DNA from: Ignavibacteria bacterium UBA2360
Lineage (GTDB): Bacteria > Bacteroidota > Ignavibacteria > Tepidaquicellales > OLB5
Length of the DNA: 64,000 bases
Assembly: GCA_002344125.1 (NCBI GenBank)
Contig: DDTQ01000010.1
Span: 1-64,000 of the forward strand
Reading direction: 5' to 3'
The stretch's first letter is position 1, and every line of letters begins with the position of its first letter. The position numbers were made by a program, and so were the translations under genes. Of this stretch, positions 24,890 through 35,400 are shown piece by piece. Under the pieces are notes generated by a model, which was given only the letters and a program-made list of their open reading frames with translations, did no database searches and was not told the DNA's origin.

Positions 24890-26650
24890 CTATCTCCTGA
24901 TACTTGTCCCGTACTTATGGTCATCAGTAATAGTTACAGGAAGCTTACCTTTGAACTTGATCACACCGGTTATCGCCCGCAAGGCGGCTTTGATGGAAAA
25001 ATCTGAATCACCATAAGCGCATATGTAAACCGGCGTGCCTGGAAATTCCTTAAGCAAGTATGGGTTTCCAAGTGAAACTACGGCAACATTCCTGCCGGTG
25101 CTGTTTACCCTGTTGATTAGATCCACGTTATTGGCTGAAATAGATATCTTTCCGGTGCCGTATCTGACTTTAGCGTACACGGCTACTACTATATTATCAT
25201 ATTCACTCAGATCAGATGCTGAAACAGATGAGCTGAAAAAACTGCAATCTTTAAAATAATCAGGACCGATAGATTTTAAATAAGAAGTGTTATCAACTTC
25301 GCCGCCTTCACTTATTATCACAATTGCTGTTTTGCCATCGGCTGAATTCTTAAATGGCATCACGTTGTTGTCATCCTTAACGAGTGTGATGGATTCATCA
25401 GCTATCTGCTGCGCTAATTCATTTGCCTGTATGGTATTTATCGATTTGTAAACATCTGACTCCTGAACCTGTCTGTTCTCGAAGAGACCAAGCCATTCCT
25501 TGGCTTTTAATATCTTTTCGGCGGAGCGGTTGATCCTTTCTTCGGATATCTGCCCGCTGTTTACCGCTGATTCAATTGCGTTGAGTGTTTTCACTTCATC
25601 AAGCGGCATTAATATAAGGTCAATACCCGCATTTACGCACATCACAGCTACTTCTGATGTTGAAAAATATTTTGTGATTCCTTTCATATTCAGCGCATCT
25701 GTTACAACAAGACCGCCGAAACCCATTTGTTCAATCAGCAGACCCTGCACAATAGCGGGGGAGAGTGATGCGGGTATATTTGGCTTGGATTCAAGTTCAG
25801 GGAAAGCAAGGTGCGCTATCATAACTGACATAACATTATTTGTAATGGCATGTTTAAACGGCACGAGTTCAATGGAATTCATCCTGTCCATTGTGAAATT
25901 CAATTGCGGCAGGTCGTTGTGAGAATCAATATCCGTATCTCCGTGCCCCGGGAAATGTTTTGCTGTCGCTATCACTTTGCCATCCTGCAGACCCTTTATC
26001 ATAGCCTCAGACATTCTTGAAACGAGCTGCGGATCTTCGCCGAATGAGCGTACATTGATTATAGGATTGTTCGGATTGTTGTTCACGTCGCATACGGGTG
26101 AATAATTTTGCTGAATACCAAGAAGCCTTGTTTCGCGCGCTATTTCAAGACCCATTTTATAACAAAGATCTTTGTTATCAGCGGCGCCTATTGCCATGTT
26201 GTTGGGGAAGAGCGCGCCGTCGGTCACACGCATTTTCGTACCGCGCTCAAAATCCGCGCTCATCAGTAGAGGTACATCGCTGTATGACTGCAATTTATTT
26301 GCAAGCCTTACGTAATCACCGGAACCGCCCTTAAAAAAAATGAATCCTCCGACCTTGGTTTCTTCGCATAATTTCCTGAATTTTTTCGCGTCAGATGAAC
26401 CTTCTTTAAATTCCTGCGGAACCGCGCTTGAAATTATCATCTGCGCGATCTTTTCGCGCAGCGTCATATCCGCAAGTTTACTCTTTACAAGTTCACTTGC
26501 CGGCTGCTGAAAGTATGAAACCCCCGGTTTTATCTCCGGCTTTTCGTGTATCCTTTCGGCTTTGTTGAAGGTTATTATTGAGAAGGTTATTAACGCTATA
26601 AGTATTACTGCTGCAGAAATTTTCATTTTCAGGTATTTTAAATTTTTCAT
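24890..26650 (-). CDS. Glycoside hydrolase family 3 (beta-N-acetylhexosaminidase type)
   Basis: A 586-residue exported glycosidase with an N-terminal hydrophobic signal or anchor (about residues 10-29). The N-terminal TIM barrel carries the NagZ-type catalytic loop TAKHFPGHGDTDIDSHNDLP, whose Asp-His dyad is the acid/base of this subgroup. The nucleophile Asp is in GGLVVTDALNMKGI (about residue 318). A C-terminal GH3 alpha/beta domain (about residues 415-580) is present and NagZ of E. coli lacks it. Cytoplasmic NagZ recycles peptidoglycan; this larger exported form probably acts on wall or environmental N-acetylglucosaminides. Confidence 0.9.
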   Translation of the reverse strand: MKNLKYLKMKISAAVILIALITFSIITFNKAERIHEKPEIKPGVSYFQQPASELVKSKLADMTLREKIAQMIISSAVPQEFKEGSSDAKKFRKLCEETKVGGFIFFKGGSGDYVRLANKLQSYSDVPLLMSADFERGTKMRVTDGALFPNNMAIGAADNKDLCYKMGLEIARETRLLGIQQNYSPVCDVNNNPNNPIINVRSFGEDPQLVSRMSEAMIKGLQDGKVIATAKHFPGHGDTDIDSHNDLPQLNFTMDRMNSIELVPFKHAITNNVMSVMIAHLAFPELESKPNIPASLSPAIVQGLLIEQMGFGGLVVTDALNMKGITKYFSTSEVAVMCVNAGIDLILMPLDEVKTLNAIESAVNSGQISEERINRSAEKILKAKEWLGLFENRQVQESDVYKSINTIQANELAQQIADESITLVKDDNNVMPFKNSADGKTAIVIISEGGEVDNTSYLKSIGPDYFKDCSFFSSSVSASDLSEYDNIVVAVYAKVRYGTGKISISANNVDLINRVNSTGRNVAVVSLGNPYLLKEFPGTPVYICAYGDSDFSIKAALRAITGVIKFKGKLPVTITDDHKYGTSIRR

Positions 26651-26753
26651 TTAAATACAATTTGCTACAAATTTACGGAATTATTCAGATAAATGAAACT
26701 TTTTCCATTTCGGGATCGCAAAATATAGCTATTTCAGCTAACTAAAATATCTA

Positions 26754-26782
26754 TTGACATAGCAATATCAGTTAACTATTTT
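26754..26782 (+). promoter_or_regulatory. Sigma-70-like promoter with direct repeats
   Basis: TTGACA (26754-26759), 17 bp, then TATTTT (26777-26782), about 60 bases upstream of the next gene. Two copies of TCAGYTAACTA (26734-26744 and 26768-26778), spaced 34 bp or about three helical turns, lie upstream of and inside the promoter, as an operator could. Confidence 0.4.
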
Positions 26783-26844
26783 AAGGGTAATCAATTCAAC
26801 ATATTTCATCAATTAAATTCCGTTTGGAACGGATGGGGGAAGAG

Positions 26845-28482
26845 ATGAATAAGCTAATTCTATCATTTGTAACTATTTTGGTTTATGTTTCGCAGATTTC
26901 TGCTATTGGGCAGGAATGGTCATCACGATATAACGGAGCCGGTAACTCTCTTGACTGGGCATACGATATTGAAATGGATCCGTTTGGATTTGTTGTCATT
27001 ACAGGTTACAGCACAGGGGCTGGCACGGGCAAAGACTACAAGACAATAAAATATAATCCATCGGGAGCAATAATTTGGGAAGCCACTTATGCCGGACCGA
27101 TCAATGGCGGAGACTATTCAAATGTTCTATGTATTGATAACACAGGGAATATTTACGTAACCGGCAGGGTTGATTTTGGGACAACAGGTTCAGATATTGT
27201 TACGATAAAATATAATTCAGCAGGAGCGCAGCAATGGACAGCGCGTTACAACGGTTCAGCAAACGGCCTTGATGAAGGAAGAACTATTACGGTAACAGAT
27301 GAAGGCAGTGTAATTGTTGGAGGTAAGACAACAAGTACCACAGGCGGCCTTGATTTTGTTACGATTAAATATAATGCAGATGGCTCTGAAGCCTGGGCTA
27401 CAGTTTACAATGGTTCAGGTAACAATGAAGATTATGTAACCGGTCTCGATGTAGACGAAAATGGAAACATCTACACCGGGGGATGCAGCATTGGGGCAGG
27501 CTCCGGGCAGGATATAGTTTTAATTAAGTATAATTCCGCTGGAACCCAGCAATGGCTGAAAAGATATAACGGAACAGGTAATGGCGGCGATGCAGTAATT
27601 GGAGTTAAAGTGGATGGCAGCAGTAACGTTGTTACAGGTGGTTATACTGATAACGGTTCTGCCCAAAGAATGAATTTCATTGCCTTAAAATATGACCAGG
27701 CAGGCACACTGTTATGGGAAAGACAATACAACGGCTCATCAAATGCGACAGATCTTGCGACGGCAATGACAATTGACGGAGCGGATAATGTTTATCTTAC
27801 AGGCTTAACAACTCAGCTGTTTGGTTCAAGGCTTGATTCAAACTACGGTACTATAAAATACGATCCGTCAGGAAACCTCCAGTGGGCAGTTTTTTATGAT
27901 GGCCCGGGAAATTCCGTAGATCTTTCCCGCTCTATCTTTGTAGATAACGCGATGAATGTTTATATCACTGGAAGCAGCAAAGGCATAGGGTCTGATGATT
28001 ATGCTACTATTAAGTATTCTCCTTTGGGAGCGCAGTTGTGGGTCATGTCATACAACGGGACAGGTAATTCCAATGATTACAGCTCCAGTGTAATTGCGGA
28101 TAATTCAGGTAATGCTTACGTGACTGGCAGAAGTGTTGGCGCCGGTTCTGACTTTGATTATGCAACTATTAAATACGGTGACCTCGTAGGTATTCAGGCC
28201 ATAAGTAATGAAATTCCGGATAGATTTATGCTTTCACAAAATTATCCAAATCCGTTTAACCCTGAATCAAAAATTCGATTCTCAATTCCCGAGCAGCAGA
28301 ATGTTACTATTTCCGTTTACGATGCATTGGGCAGACAATTGAAAAACGATGTTCTGGGCAGCCTTTCACCTGCTGTTTATGAATATAGCTTTAAAGGAAT
28401 TGACTTCACAAGCGGTATATATTTTTACAGGCTCACAACCAATAAATTTGTTGATACCAAAAAGATGATCATGCTGAAATAA
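26845..28482 (+). CDS. SBBP-type beta-propeller protein with T9SS sorting domain
   Basis: A 545-residue secreted protein from the ATG at 26845, chosen because GGGGGA lies just upstream and the signal peptide (MNKLILSFVTILVYVSQISA) starts there; a TTG 21 bases earlier is less likely. The mature protein has about eight repeats of roughly 50 residues with the pattern W..RYNG.GN..D....I..D..GN.YVTG.S...G.D..TIKYN..G. These match SBBP-like propeller repeats. The end is a T9SS type A domain (QNYPNPFNPESKIRFSIP ... GIYFYRLTTN, KKMIMLK). Expected outside the cell; function unknown. Confidence 0.88.
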   Translation: MNKLILSFVTILVYVSQISAIGQEWSSRYNGAGNSLDWAYDIEMDPFGFVVITGYSTGAGTGKDYKTIKYNPSGAIIWEATYAGPINGGDYSNVLCIDNTGNIYVTGRVDFGTTGSDIVTIKYNSAGAQQWTARYNGSANGLDEGRTITVTDEGSVIVGGKTTSTTGGLDFVTIKYNADGSEAWATVYNGSGNNEDYVTGLDVDENGNIYTGGCSIGAGSGQDIVLIKYNSAGTQQWLKRYNGTGNGGDAVIGVKVDGSSNVVTGGYTDNGSAQRMNFIALKYDQAGTLLWERQYNGSSNATDLATAMTIDGADNVYLTGLTTQLFGSRLDSNYGTIKYDPSGNLQWAVFYDGPGNSVDLSRSIFVDNAMNVYITGSSKGIGSDDYATIKYSPLGAQLWVMSYNGTGNSNDYSSSVIADNSGNAYVTGRSVGAGSDFDYATIKYGDLVGIQAISNEIPDRFMLSQNYPNPFNPESKIRFSIPEQQNVTISVYDALGRQLKNDVLGSLSPAVYEYSFKGIDFTSGIYFYRLTTNKFVDTKKMIMLK

Positions 28483-28545
28483 CTGAATTGTACGTTCATT
28501 TTATAAAATATCAAAATAAGTAAATGAAAAGTTTCGCAAAATTAA

Positions 28546-28573
28546 AGCCGGGTAATGTTTTACCCGGCTATTT
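28546..28573 (+). terminator. Rho-independent terminator
   Basis: Nine-bp stem AGCCGGGTA (28546-28554) with TACCCGGCT (28561-28569), followed by ATTTTG. It ends the first SBBP-type gene. The 200 bases to the next gene are AT-rich without other visible features. Confidence 0.75.
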
Positions 28574-28780
28574 TGTTAGTATATTTGGATAACTAATGAT
28601 CATAAACTTAAAGATATATTGTTATTCAGCTTTTTATTTTATATATTAATCTGATAAACTTAATAATATTCGTTTTTCGCAAAAAATAACCATTTATTCA
28701 CTTTAACACGGTATTGTATTCATACCGTATTAAGTGTAATTTGTATCAATTAAAACAGAAATTAAACTATTCATAACTAT

Positions 28781-30427
28781 ATGAAGAAGACTGGTACAAT
28801 CTTATTTTTTATTGCACTTTCCTGCTTATGTTTCAGCTCTACCCCGATATTTTCTCAACCAAATACCATATGGGCAAAGGTCTATAACGGACCGGCAAAT
28901 TTGCAGGATTCCTCTGTTGGTGTATCTATCAATTCAGCGGGAAATGTATTTATCACCGGCTGGAGCCTTGGCTCTGGTACCGGTGCGGATATTGTCACTA
29001 TAAGGTATAACCCTGAAACAGGGGATACTATATGGGTTAACAGGTACAACGGAACAAATGCTGAAGATAAAGTAAGCGCTATAGTTTGTGATAATAACGC
29101 TGTGTATGTTACAGGCTGGTCCTTTACTCCCAGCAGGGATATTGTTACAATTAAATATGATGCTGCTACCGGCAGCAGGTTGTGGGTAAAAACCTATAAC
29201 GGCACAGGTAACGGCGGAGATTACGGTTTCGCCATAGCAGTCAACGCAGCAGGTGAAGTCTATGTAACCGGCAGAAGTGATGTTGGCGGCGCGCAGAAAT
29301 TTACCACTTTGAAATATGACGCAGCAGGCAACATGGTTGCAGGCTGGCCAAGTATATATACCGGACCCCTTTCTACTACCTTCGATCAGGCACAGGCTAT
29401 TAAACTCGATGGTTCCGGAAATGCTTATATTACCGGAAAATCCGGCACTGCCGGCACCGAAAATTATCTCACTTTAAGGATCAGTTCCGGCGGAATTGTT
29501 GACTGGGCTACCAGGTATAACGGTTCTTTAAACGGTGAAGATAATGCTGTTGCACTCGTACTTGATAATACAGGTTCGCAAGTTTTCGTAGGCGGTTACA
29601 GCTTCAGAACAAGCGCGGTTCAGGATTACGTAACAATTAAATATAACGCTGCTACAGGTGATAGTCTGGCTGCGGCAACATATAACGGACCCCTTGGAAG
29701 TACCGATCAGCTAACAGCCATGGCAATTGATAACAATAATAATGTTTACGTAACTGGCTTCAGCGCGGCCGGCCCAAGTGGTTACGATTACGCTACTATT
29801 AAATACAATTCAAGTCTCGCACAGCAATGGGTTCAAAGGACAACCAATTCAGGAAGTGACTTTCCATTCTTTATTACAGTTGATAACGCAACCGGGAATG
29901 TTTACGTAACCGGTTCAAGTTTTGCCGCAGGCACGGGCTACGATTACCTCACAATTTCCTATTCAGGCACCGGTACAATGAACTGGGAAAAGAGAGAAAA
30001 CAGTTCTACCAGCGGGAATGATTACGCATCCGGTATTGCTGTTCAGGATAGCGACAGGATCTATGTTACCGGGTCGGCAAACTTTTCAGGTACAGGGATA
30101 GCATTCTACACTTTAAGATATTCGAAGATCATGGCAATTGATCCCATTTCTTCAAATATTCCGGCTTCTTTTAAACTTGACCAGAACTATCCGAATCCGT
30201 TTAACCCGGTTACATCAATCAGGTTTGATGTACCGAAATCTTCCTTTGTAAAAATATCCGTATATGATGTTATGGGCAGGGAAGTAGAAAATCTTGTAAA
30301 CCAGCAGCTGAAGGCGGGTGAATACCTGGCTGCGTGGGATGCTGCAAGATATTCCAGCGGAGTTTACTTCTACAGCATCGCTGCCGATGGTTACCAAATT
30401 ACCAAAAAAATGATACTCGCAAAATAG
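28781..30427 (+). CDS. SBBP-type beta-propeller protein with T9SS sorting domain
   Basis: A 548-residue paralogue of the previous gene, with its own upstream region and terminator. The signal peptide runs to about residue 26 (ending PIFSQ). Repeats follow with W...YNGP.N..D......N.AGNV.ITGWS.G.GTG.D..TI.YNPETGD, about eight of them; several carry the variant YNAATGDS. The C-terminal T9SS domain has QNYPNPFNPVTSIRFDVP and the ending GVYFYSIAADGYQITKKMILAK. Repeats vary more between the two genes than between the tandem pair at 20-23 kb, so this duplication is older. Confidence 0.88.
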   Translation: MKKTGTILFFIALSCLCFSSTPIFSQPNTIWAKVYNGPANLQDSSVGVSINSAGNVFITGWSLGSGTGADIVTIRYNPETGDTIWVNRYNGTNAEDKVSAIVCDNNAVYVTGWSFTPSRDIVTIKYDAATGSRLWVKTYNGTGNGGDYGFAIAVNAAGEVYVTGRSDVGGAQKFTTLKYDAAGNMVAGWPSIYTGPLSTTFDQAQAIKLDGSGNAYITGKSGTAGTENYLTLRISSGGIVDWATRYNGSLNGEDNAVALVLDNTGSQVFVGGYSFRTSAVQDYVTIKYNAATGDSLAAATYNGPLGSTDQLTAMAIDNNNNVYVTGFSAAGPSGYDYATIKYNSSLAQQWVQRTTNSGSDFPFFITVDNATGNVYVTGSSFAAGTGYDYLTISYSGTGTMNWEKRENSSTSGNDYASGIAVQDSDRIYVTGSANFSGTGIAFYTLRYSKIMAIDPISSNIPASFKLDQNYPNPFNPVTSIRFDVPKSSFVKISVYDVMGREVENLVNQQLKAGEYLAAWDAARYSSGVYFYSIAADGYQITKKMILAK

Positions 30428-30448
30428 TGTAACAGATCTTATTTTCTC

Positions 30449-30483
30449 AAAAACCATCTCTGTTATACAGAGGTGGTTTTTTT
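30449..30483 (+). terminator. Rho-independent terminator
   Basis: A stem of about 14 bp (30449-30462 with 30468-30481, one G-U pair) with loop TTATA and a T-run ending at 30483, 22 bases after the stop of the second SBBP-type gene. Confidence 0.85.
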
Positions 30484-30539
30484 ATGTATTATACTTCTCC
30501 TATTTTTTTAGTAAATTTGTAAGTTTTAACACAAAAAAT

Positions 30540-31040
30540 ATGATATTTTATTCAAAATTCTATATTCCCCGGCTTAAGAGATCGTTTTTTATAGCAAAGA
30601 ATGAAAACGGAGTGTGTTATATAGATCTTGGTGATAACGAAAAGCGATTTCTGAAAAAACTGGATGAATATATTGGCGATGAAGCGGTAAATAAAACTGC
30701 TGAACTTGGTTACGAAATTGCGCAGATAAAAGATTACTTTGCAGGTAAACGCAGGAATTTTGATATGAAGATATATCTAAAAGGTTCATCATACAGGCTT
30801 GCAGTTTGGCAGGCGCTTGCTCAAACAGGCTATTGTGAAACAGTTTCATATTCGGAGCTTGCCAAACGGGCAGGAAACAAAAACGCCTTTCGCGCCGCGG
30901 CTACAAGCTGCGCTGTGAATCCCGTGCCGATAATTATTCCATGTCATCGTGTCATTGCAAAAGATGGTTCAATTGGCGGTTTCGGCGGGGGTATCGAAAT
31001 GAAAAAAATTATGCTGCAGATAGAAAGAGAAAACGCTTAA
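30540..31040 (+). CDS. ogt: Methylated-DNA-[protein]-cysteine S-methyltransferase
   Basis: A suicide repair protein that removes alkyl groups from O6-alkylguanine. The 166 residues contain the helix-turn-helix SYSELAKRAGNKNAFRAA with the arginine finger and the active-site motif IIPCHRVIAKDGSIGGFGGG, with the acceptor cysteine at residue 135. The N-terminal domain is the short non-Ada type. The downstream HAD gene starts four bases after the stop, so both may share a transcript. Confidence 0.93.
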   Translation: MIFYSKFYIPRLKRSFFIAKNENGVCYIDLGDNEKRFLKKLDEYIGDEAVNKTAELGYEIAQIKDYFAGKRRNFDMKIYLKGSSYRLAVWQALAQTGYCETVSYSELAKRAGNKNAFRAAATSCAVNPVPIIIPCHRVIAKDGSIGGFGGGIEMKKIMLQIERENA

Positions 31041-31044
31041 GGAT

Positions 31045-31656
31045 TTGATACGGAATGTGATCTTTGATCTTGGAAATGTGCTTGTGAATGTTGAGTATGA
31101 AAGATTCATAGTTAAACTGAAACAAAACGGTGTGAGCGATGAGCAGTATATGAATTTTTTCAAGGGCGGCAATTACCGCCTTCTGGGTTATGAATCAGGT
31201 GATATTTCCACTGAAGAGTTTGTAAGTAAATGCTTAACCGGTCTCAATCTCACTATGGAACACGATGAATACGCAAATGCGTTTAACGATATGTTCACTG
31301 AAATTGAACCAATGAGCTCTTTGGTAAGGAGATTGAAAATGGAAAATAAGTACAGACTTTTTCTTCTTTCCAATACAAGTCCGCTGCATTTTGAGTACAT
31401 TACAAAGCAGTATGATTATGTGAACCTGCTTGAAAAATTCGCTTTAAGTTACGAATTGAATTCACTTAAGCCGGATGATATCATATACGAAAAGACGATT
31501 GAGCATTTAGGCATTGTACCCGGGGAATCGCTTTTTATAGATGACCTTCCTGAAAACTGCGAGGCAGCGGAAAGACACGGAATAAAAACGGTCTGCTACA
31601 ATAAGAAAGATCATGCCGGGTTTGAAAAGGAATTTGAAAAGTATTTAAGTTTGTAG
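31045..31656 (+). CDS. HAD-superfamily phosphatase, YihX-like
   Basis: A 203-residue phosphatase. The TTG start at 31045 is chosen because it gives the expected N-terminus MIRNVIFDLGNVLVNVE, with the nucleophilic aspartate at residue 8. Motif II is LLSNTSPLHFEYI, motif III lysine is in LNSLKPDDIIYEKTIEHLG, and motif IV is SLFIDDLPENCEAAERHGI. The DLGNV form of motif I is typical of YihX-type enzymes that dephosphorylate sugar phosphates such as glucose 1-phosphate. The substrate cannot be set from sequence. It follows ogt with only four bases between. Confidence 0.85.
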   Translation: MIRNVIFDLGNVLVNVEYERFIVKLKQNGVSDEQYMNFFKGGNYRLLGYESGDISTEEFVSKCLTGLNLTMEHDEYANAFNDMFTEIEPMSSLVRRLKMENKYRLFLLSNTSPLHFEYITKQYDYVNLLEKFALSYELNSLKPDDIIYEKTIEHLGIVPGESLFIDDLPENCEAAERHGIKTVCYNKKDHAGFEKEFEKYLSL

Positions 31657-31713
31657 TGTGTTGTTTCACTAATTATTGTTCATTGCTGTTTATTAATTTC
31701 TAATTGAAATAAT

Positions 31714-32262
31714 ATGCCTGTTTCTCCAAATGAATTACATATCGGTTCAAAAGCGCATCCGTTTTCTCTGCCCGCCACGGACGGGAATGTTTATTCATTG
31801 CGTGATTTTGATGAGAAAGATGTATTGTGCATAATTTTCAGCTGCAATCACTGCCCGTATGTGAAGGCTGTGGAAGAGAGAATTAACAGTATTGCGGGAA
31901 AATATTCAGACTCTTCTTTCGTCTTAATATGTATTAATTCCAATGATGATTCAGTTTACCCTGAAGATTCATTCGAAGAAATGAAAAAACGCTCAACGGA
32001 AAAAGGTTTTGTTTTTCCTTACTTACGCGATGAATCGCAAAATACAGCTAAAGCGTATGATGCAATCTGCACGCCCGATATTTTTCTCTATGATAAGGAA
32101 AGAGTGCTTAAATACAGGGGCAGAATTGACGATAACTGGAAAGATGAGTCAGCTGTAAAGAGTAAAGATCTTGAGCGCGCAATTGAGCTGCTCTTAGCCG
32201 GCAAAGAAATAGATTTTGAAATGGTGCCATCTATGGGATGCAGTATTAAGTGGCGCACTTAA
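31714..32262 (+). CDS. Thioredoxin-fold protein (AhpC/TSA-Redoxin type)
   Basis: A 182-residue cytoplasmic thioredoxin-fold protein without signal peptide. It starts with GSKAHPFSLPATDGNVYSL, typical of peroxiredoxin/TlpA relatives. The redox site is IIFSCNHCPYVKAVEERI with the CNHC pair at about residues 45-48. The SNDDSVYPEDSFEEMKK region and YLRDESQNTAKAYDAICTPDIFLYDK match a widespread family of uncharacterised redoxins. A third cysteine lies in the last residues (GCSIKWR). A thiol reductase or peroxidase role is inferred. Confidence 0.85.
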   Translation: MPVSPNELHIGSKAHPFSLPATDGNVYSLRDFDEKDVLCIIFSCNHCPYVKAVEERINSIAGKYSDSSFVLICINSNDDSVYPEDSFEEMKKRSTEKGFVFPYLRDESQNTAKAYDAICTPDIFLYDKERVLKYRGRIDDNWKDESAVKSKDLERAIELLLAGKEIDFEMVPSMGCSIKWRT

Positions 32263-32334
32263 TCCTGAGCGAAAGTGCTTGCTTATCGTGCGTAGCACGA
32301 GAAGGAAGGATCTCATTGAGCGGAAATAATTATA

Positions 32335-32426
32335 CATTCCCAAACTGGAGTTTGGGAATGAGAATGCAAAGTTTGAAAGAGTATAAAATATAAAACACGT
32401 GCTTCCCAAACTCCGGTTTGGGAAGC
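32335..32426. repeat. Pair of 26-bp palindromes upstream of secA
   Basis: Two related near-perfect palindromes, 32335-32360 (CATTCCCAAAC TGGA GTTTGGGAATG) and 32401-32426 (GCTTCCCAAAC TCCG GTTTGGGAAGC). They share the arm TTCCCAAAC and lie 66 bp apart, the second ending 19 bases before the secA start. They could form hairpins in the leader or serve as protein sites. The bases before them hold an AGCACGAGAAGGAAGGATCTC stretch of the type common in intergenic DNA. Confidence 0.7.
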
Positions 32427-32444
32427 AATGAAGGATAAAAACAA

Positions 32445-35400
32445 ATGTTCAATTTCTTAAAAAAAATATTCCCGTCTAAGCATGAAAAGGACGTAAAAGA
32501 ACTTCTGCCTGTAGTTGAGGAAATAAATGAGCACTACAAAGAGCTCGCTTCACTTACTGATGATGAGCTGCGCGCTAAAACAGCGGAATTCAGAGAGCTC
32601 ATTCGCAGCAATACTCAGGAGCATGAAGATAAAATTGTGGAGCTTCGTTCAAAACTGACGAACGATATTTCTCATGATGAACGTAAGGAGATCTACGATG
32701 AGCTCGAAAAAACCGAGAACGAGCGCGATGATATCATAGAAGATACTCTCAACGAAATCCTGCCGCAGGCTTTCGCTGTAGTTAAAGATACTTGCCGCAG
32801 GCTTTGCGGAAAGGAATGGACTGCCGCGGGACAAAGAGTGCAATGGGAGATGATACCCTTTGATGTACAGCTTATCGGCGGTATGGTTTTGCACCAGGGC
32901 AAAATTGCTGAAATGGCTACCGGTGAAGGTAAAACACTGGTAGGAACACTGCCGCAGTTTCTCAACGCCCTGCCGGGCAAAGGAGTTCACATTATCACTG
33001 TTAACGATTACCTCGCAAAACGTGATAGTGAATGGATGGGCGAGATTTTCAAGTTCCACGGGCTGACCGTCGGTGTTATTCTAAACGATATGGATAACGA
33101 TAAGCGCCGCGAAGCTTACGCATGCGATATAGTTTACGGAACAAATAATGAATTTGGGTTCGATTACCTTCGTGATAATATGGTTGTTGATAAGAAATTC
33201 ATGGTGCAGCGCGGACATAACTTCGCTATTGTGGATGAAGTTGACTCAGTATTAATAGATGAAGCAAGAACTCCACTTATAATTTCCGGAGCGGTTGAAA
33301 TGAGCGAGCACAAGTTTGATGAAATGAATCCCAGGGTAAAAAGACTTGTTGACGCGCAGAAAAGTTTGATAGCCAAATACGTTGGCGAGGCTGAAGCCAT
33401 CATAAACAAAGGTGAAGCAGCTTCTAAAGATGAGATACATGCGGCCGGTGTAGCATTGCTTAGGGCGCATCGCGGCTTTCCGAAAAATAAAAAGCTGCTG
33501 AAATTATTTTCTGAGCCATCAAACAAAACTTTGATGCAGCAGACAGAAATTGAATTCCTGCGTGATAATTCCAAACGCATGCCTGAAATTGATGATGTGA
33601 TGTATTTCGCTATCGATGAAAAAGCGCATTCAATTGATCTCACAGAAAAAGGTCGTGAGTTCCTTACCTCCTCACAGGAGGATAAGGACTTCTTCGTGCT
33701 GCCTGATATGGGCACGGAAATTGCGCAGATAGAAAATGATGATACTCTAAGCGAAACTGATAAAATAGCTAAAAAGGACGCTTTGGGTGAATTGTACTCG
33801 CTCAGAAGCGACAGGATACATACAATACAGCAATTACTTCGCGCGTATTCGCTCTACGAAAATGATGTAGAGTATGTTATCCAGGATAACAAGATCATGA
33901 TCGTAGATGAGTTCACCGGACGCGTACTCCCCGGCAGAAGATATTCTGAAGGTCTGCACCAGGCCATTGAAGCCAAAGAAGGCGTGCATGTTGAAAAAGA
34001 TACGCAGACACTTGCGACTATCACACTGCAGAATTACTTCAGGCTATATAAAAAGCTTGCAGGTATGACAGGTACCGCTGAAACTGAAGCGGGTGAGTTC
34101 CTTGATATATACAAACTCGATGTTGTGGTTATTCCAACTAACCGTGACTGCATACGTGATGATGTGAACGATGTTGTTTACAAAACAAAACGCGAAAAAT
34201 ACAATGCGGTAATTGCCGAAATCGAAGAGATGAAAAAGATCGGCAGACCCGTTCTTGTAGGTACTACTTCAGTTGAAGTATCTGAAACACTTTCAAGAAT
34301 GCTGAAACGTAAACAGGTTGCCCATGAAGTACTTAACGCAAAACAGCATCAGCGCGAAGCGCAGATCATACAAAACGCGGGACTCAAAAGCGCGGTAACT
34401 ATTGCTACCAATATGGCCGGCCGTGGTACTGATATAAAACTCGGACCCGGCGTTGGTGATCTTGGAGGTCTTCATATTATCGGTACTGAACGTCATGAAG
34501 CAAGACGTATAGATAGACAGCTTCGCGGCCGTGCCGGCAGGCAGGGCGATCCCGGCTCATCAAAGTTCTTTTTATCACTCGAAGATGACCTGATGAGGCT
34601 CTTTGGAAGCGAAAGAATCTCCAGAGTAATGGAAAAGCTTGGTATCGAAGAAGGCGAAGCTATTGAGCACTCCATGATAACAAGCTCTGTTGAGCGCGCG
34701 CAGAAAAAAGTTGAAGAAAATAACTTCGGCATCCGTAAAAGGCTGCTTGAGTACGATAATGTTATGAACCAGCAGCGCGAAGTTATTTACGACAGGCGCC
34801 GTCAGGCATTGATGGGTGAGCGTATCAAAGATGAAATTTTTGATATGGCGGGCTCATACGTTGAAAAAACCGTTCAGAAATATTACCCCGAAGGTGATTA
34901 CAACGGTTTGCGTGATGAGATCCAGAGAACATTCACCGTTTTAATGGATGTGTCACCAGAAGAATTCCAGAAGCTGGGTGAAAAGGGTCTGGATGACTAT
35001 ATAATGAAGCTTGTGCATGAGAATTATTCACGCAAAGAAGAAAAATACGGCGTCGATCTTATCGCGCAAATTGAGAGATTTGCAATGCTAACCGTAATTG
35101 ATGATAAATGGAAAGAACATCTGCGTGAAATGGATGACCTCAAGGAAGGTATCAATTTCCGCGCTTACGGACAGAAAGATCCTCTCATTGAATACAAGAA
35201 GGACGGCTTTGGATTATTCGTGCAGATGCTCGAAGATATCAGCAAGGATGTAATTAATTTTGTATTTAAGTTTACGACACAGGAACAGAAAGTCGAAGCG
35301 CCGGTACAAAGACAGCGATTGCCGCAGAGAATGACAACCATTAAGCAGAGCGCAGATGGTGTTGGTATGAAGATGACACCGGAGCAATCAGATAACATGC

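Noticed and set aside
26824..26844. TTG start seven codons before the chosen start of the first SBBP-type gene
   Set aside because: The purine-rich site lies inside this stretch and the downstream ATG begins a clean signal peptide.
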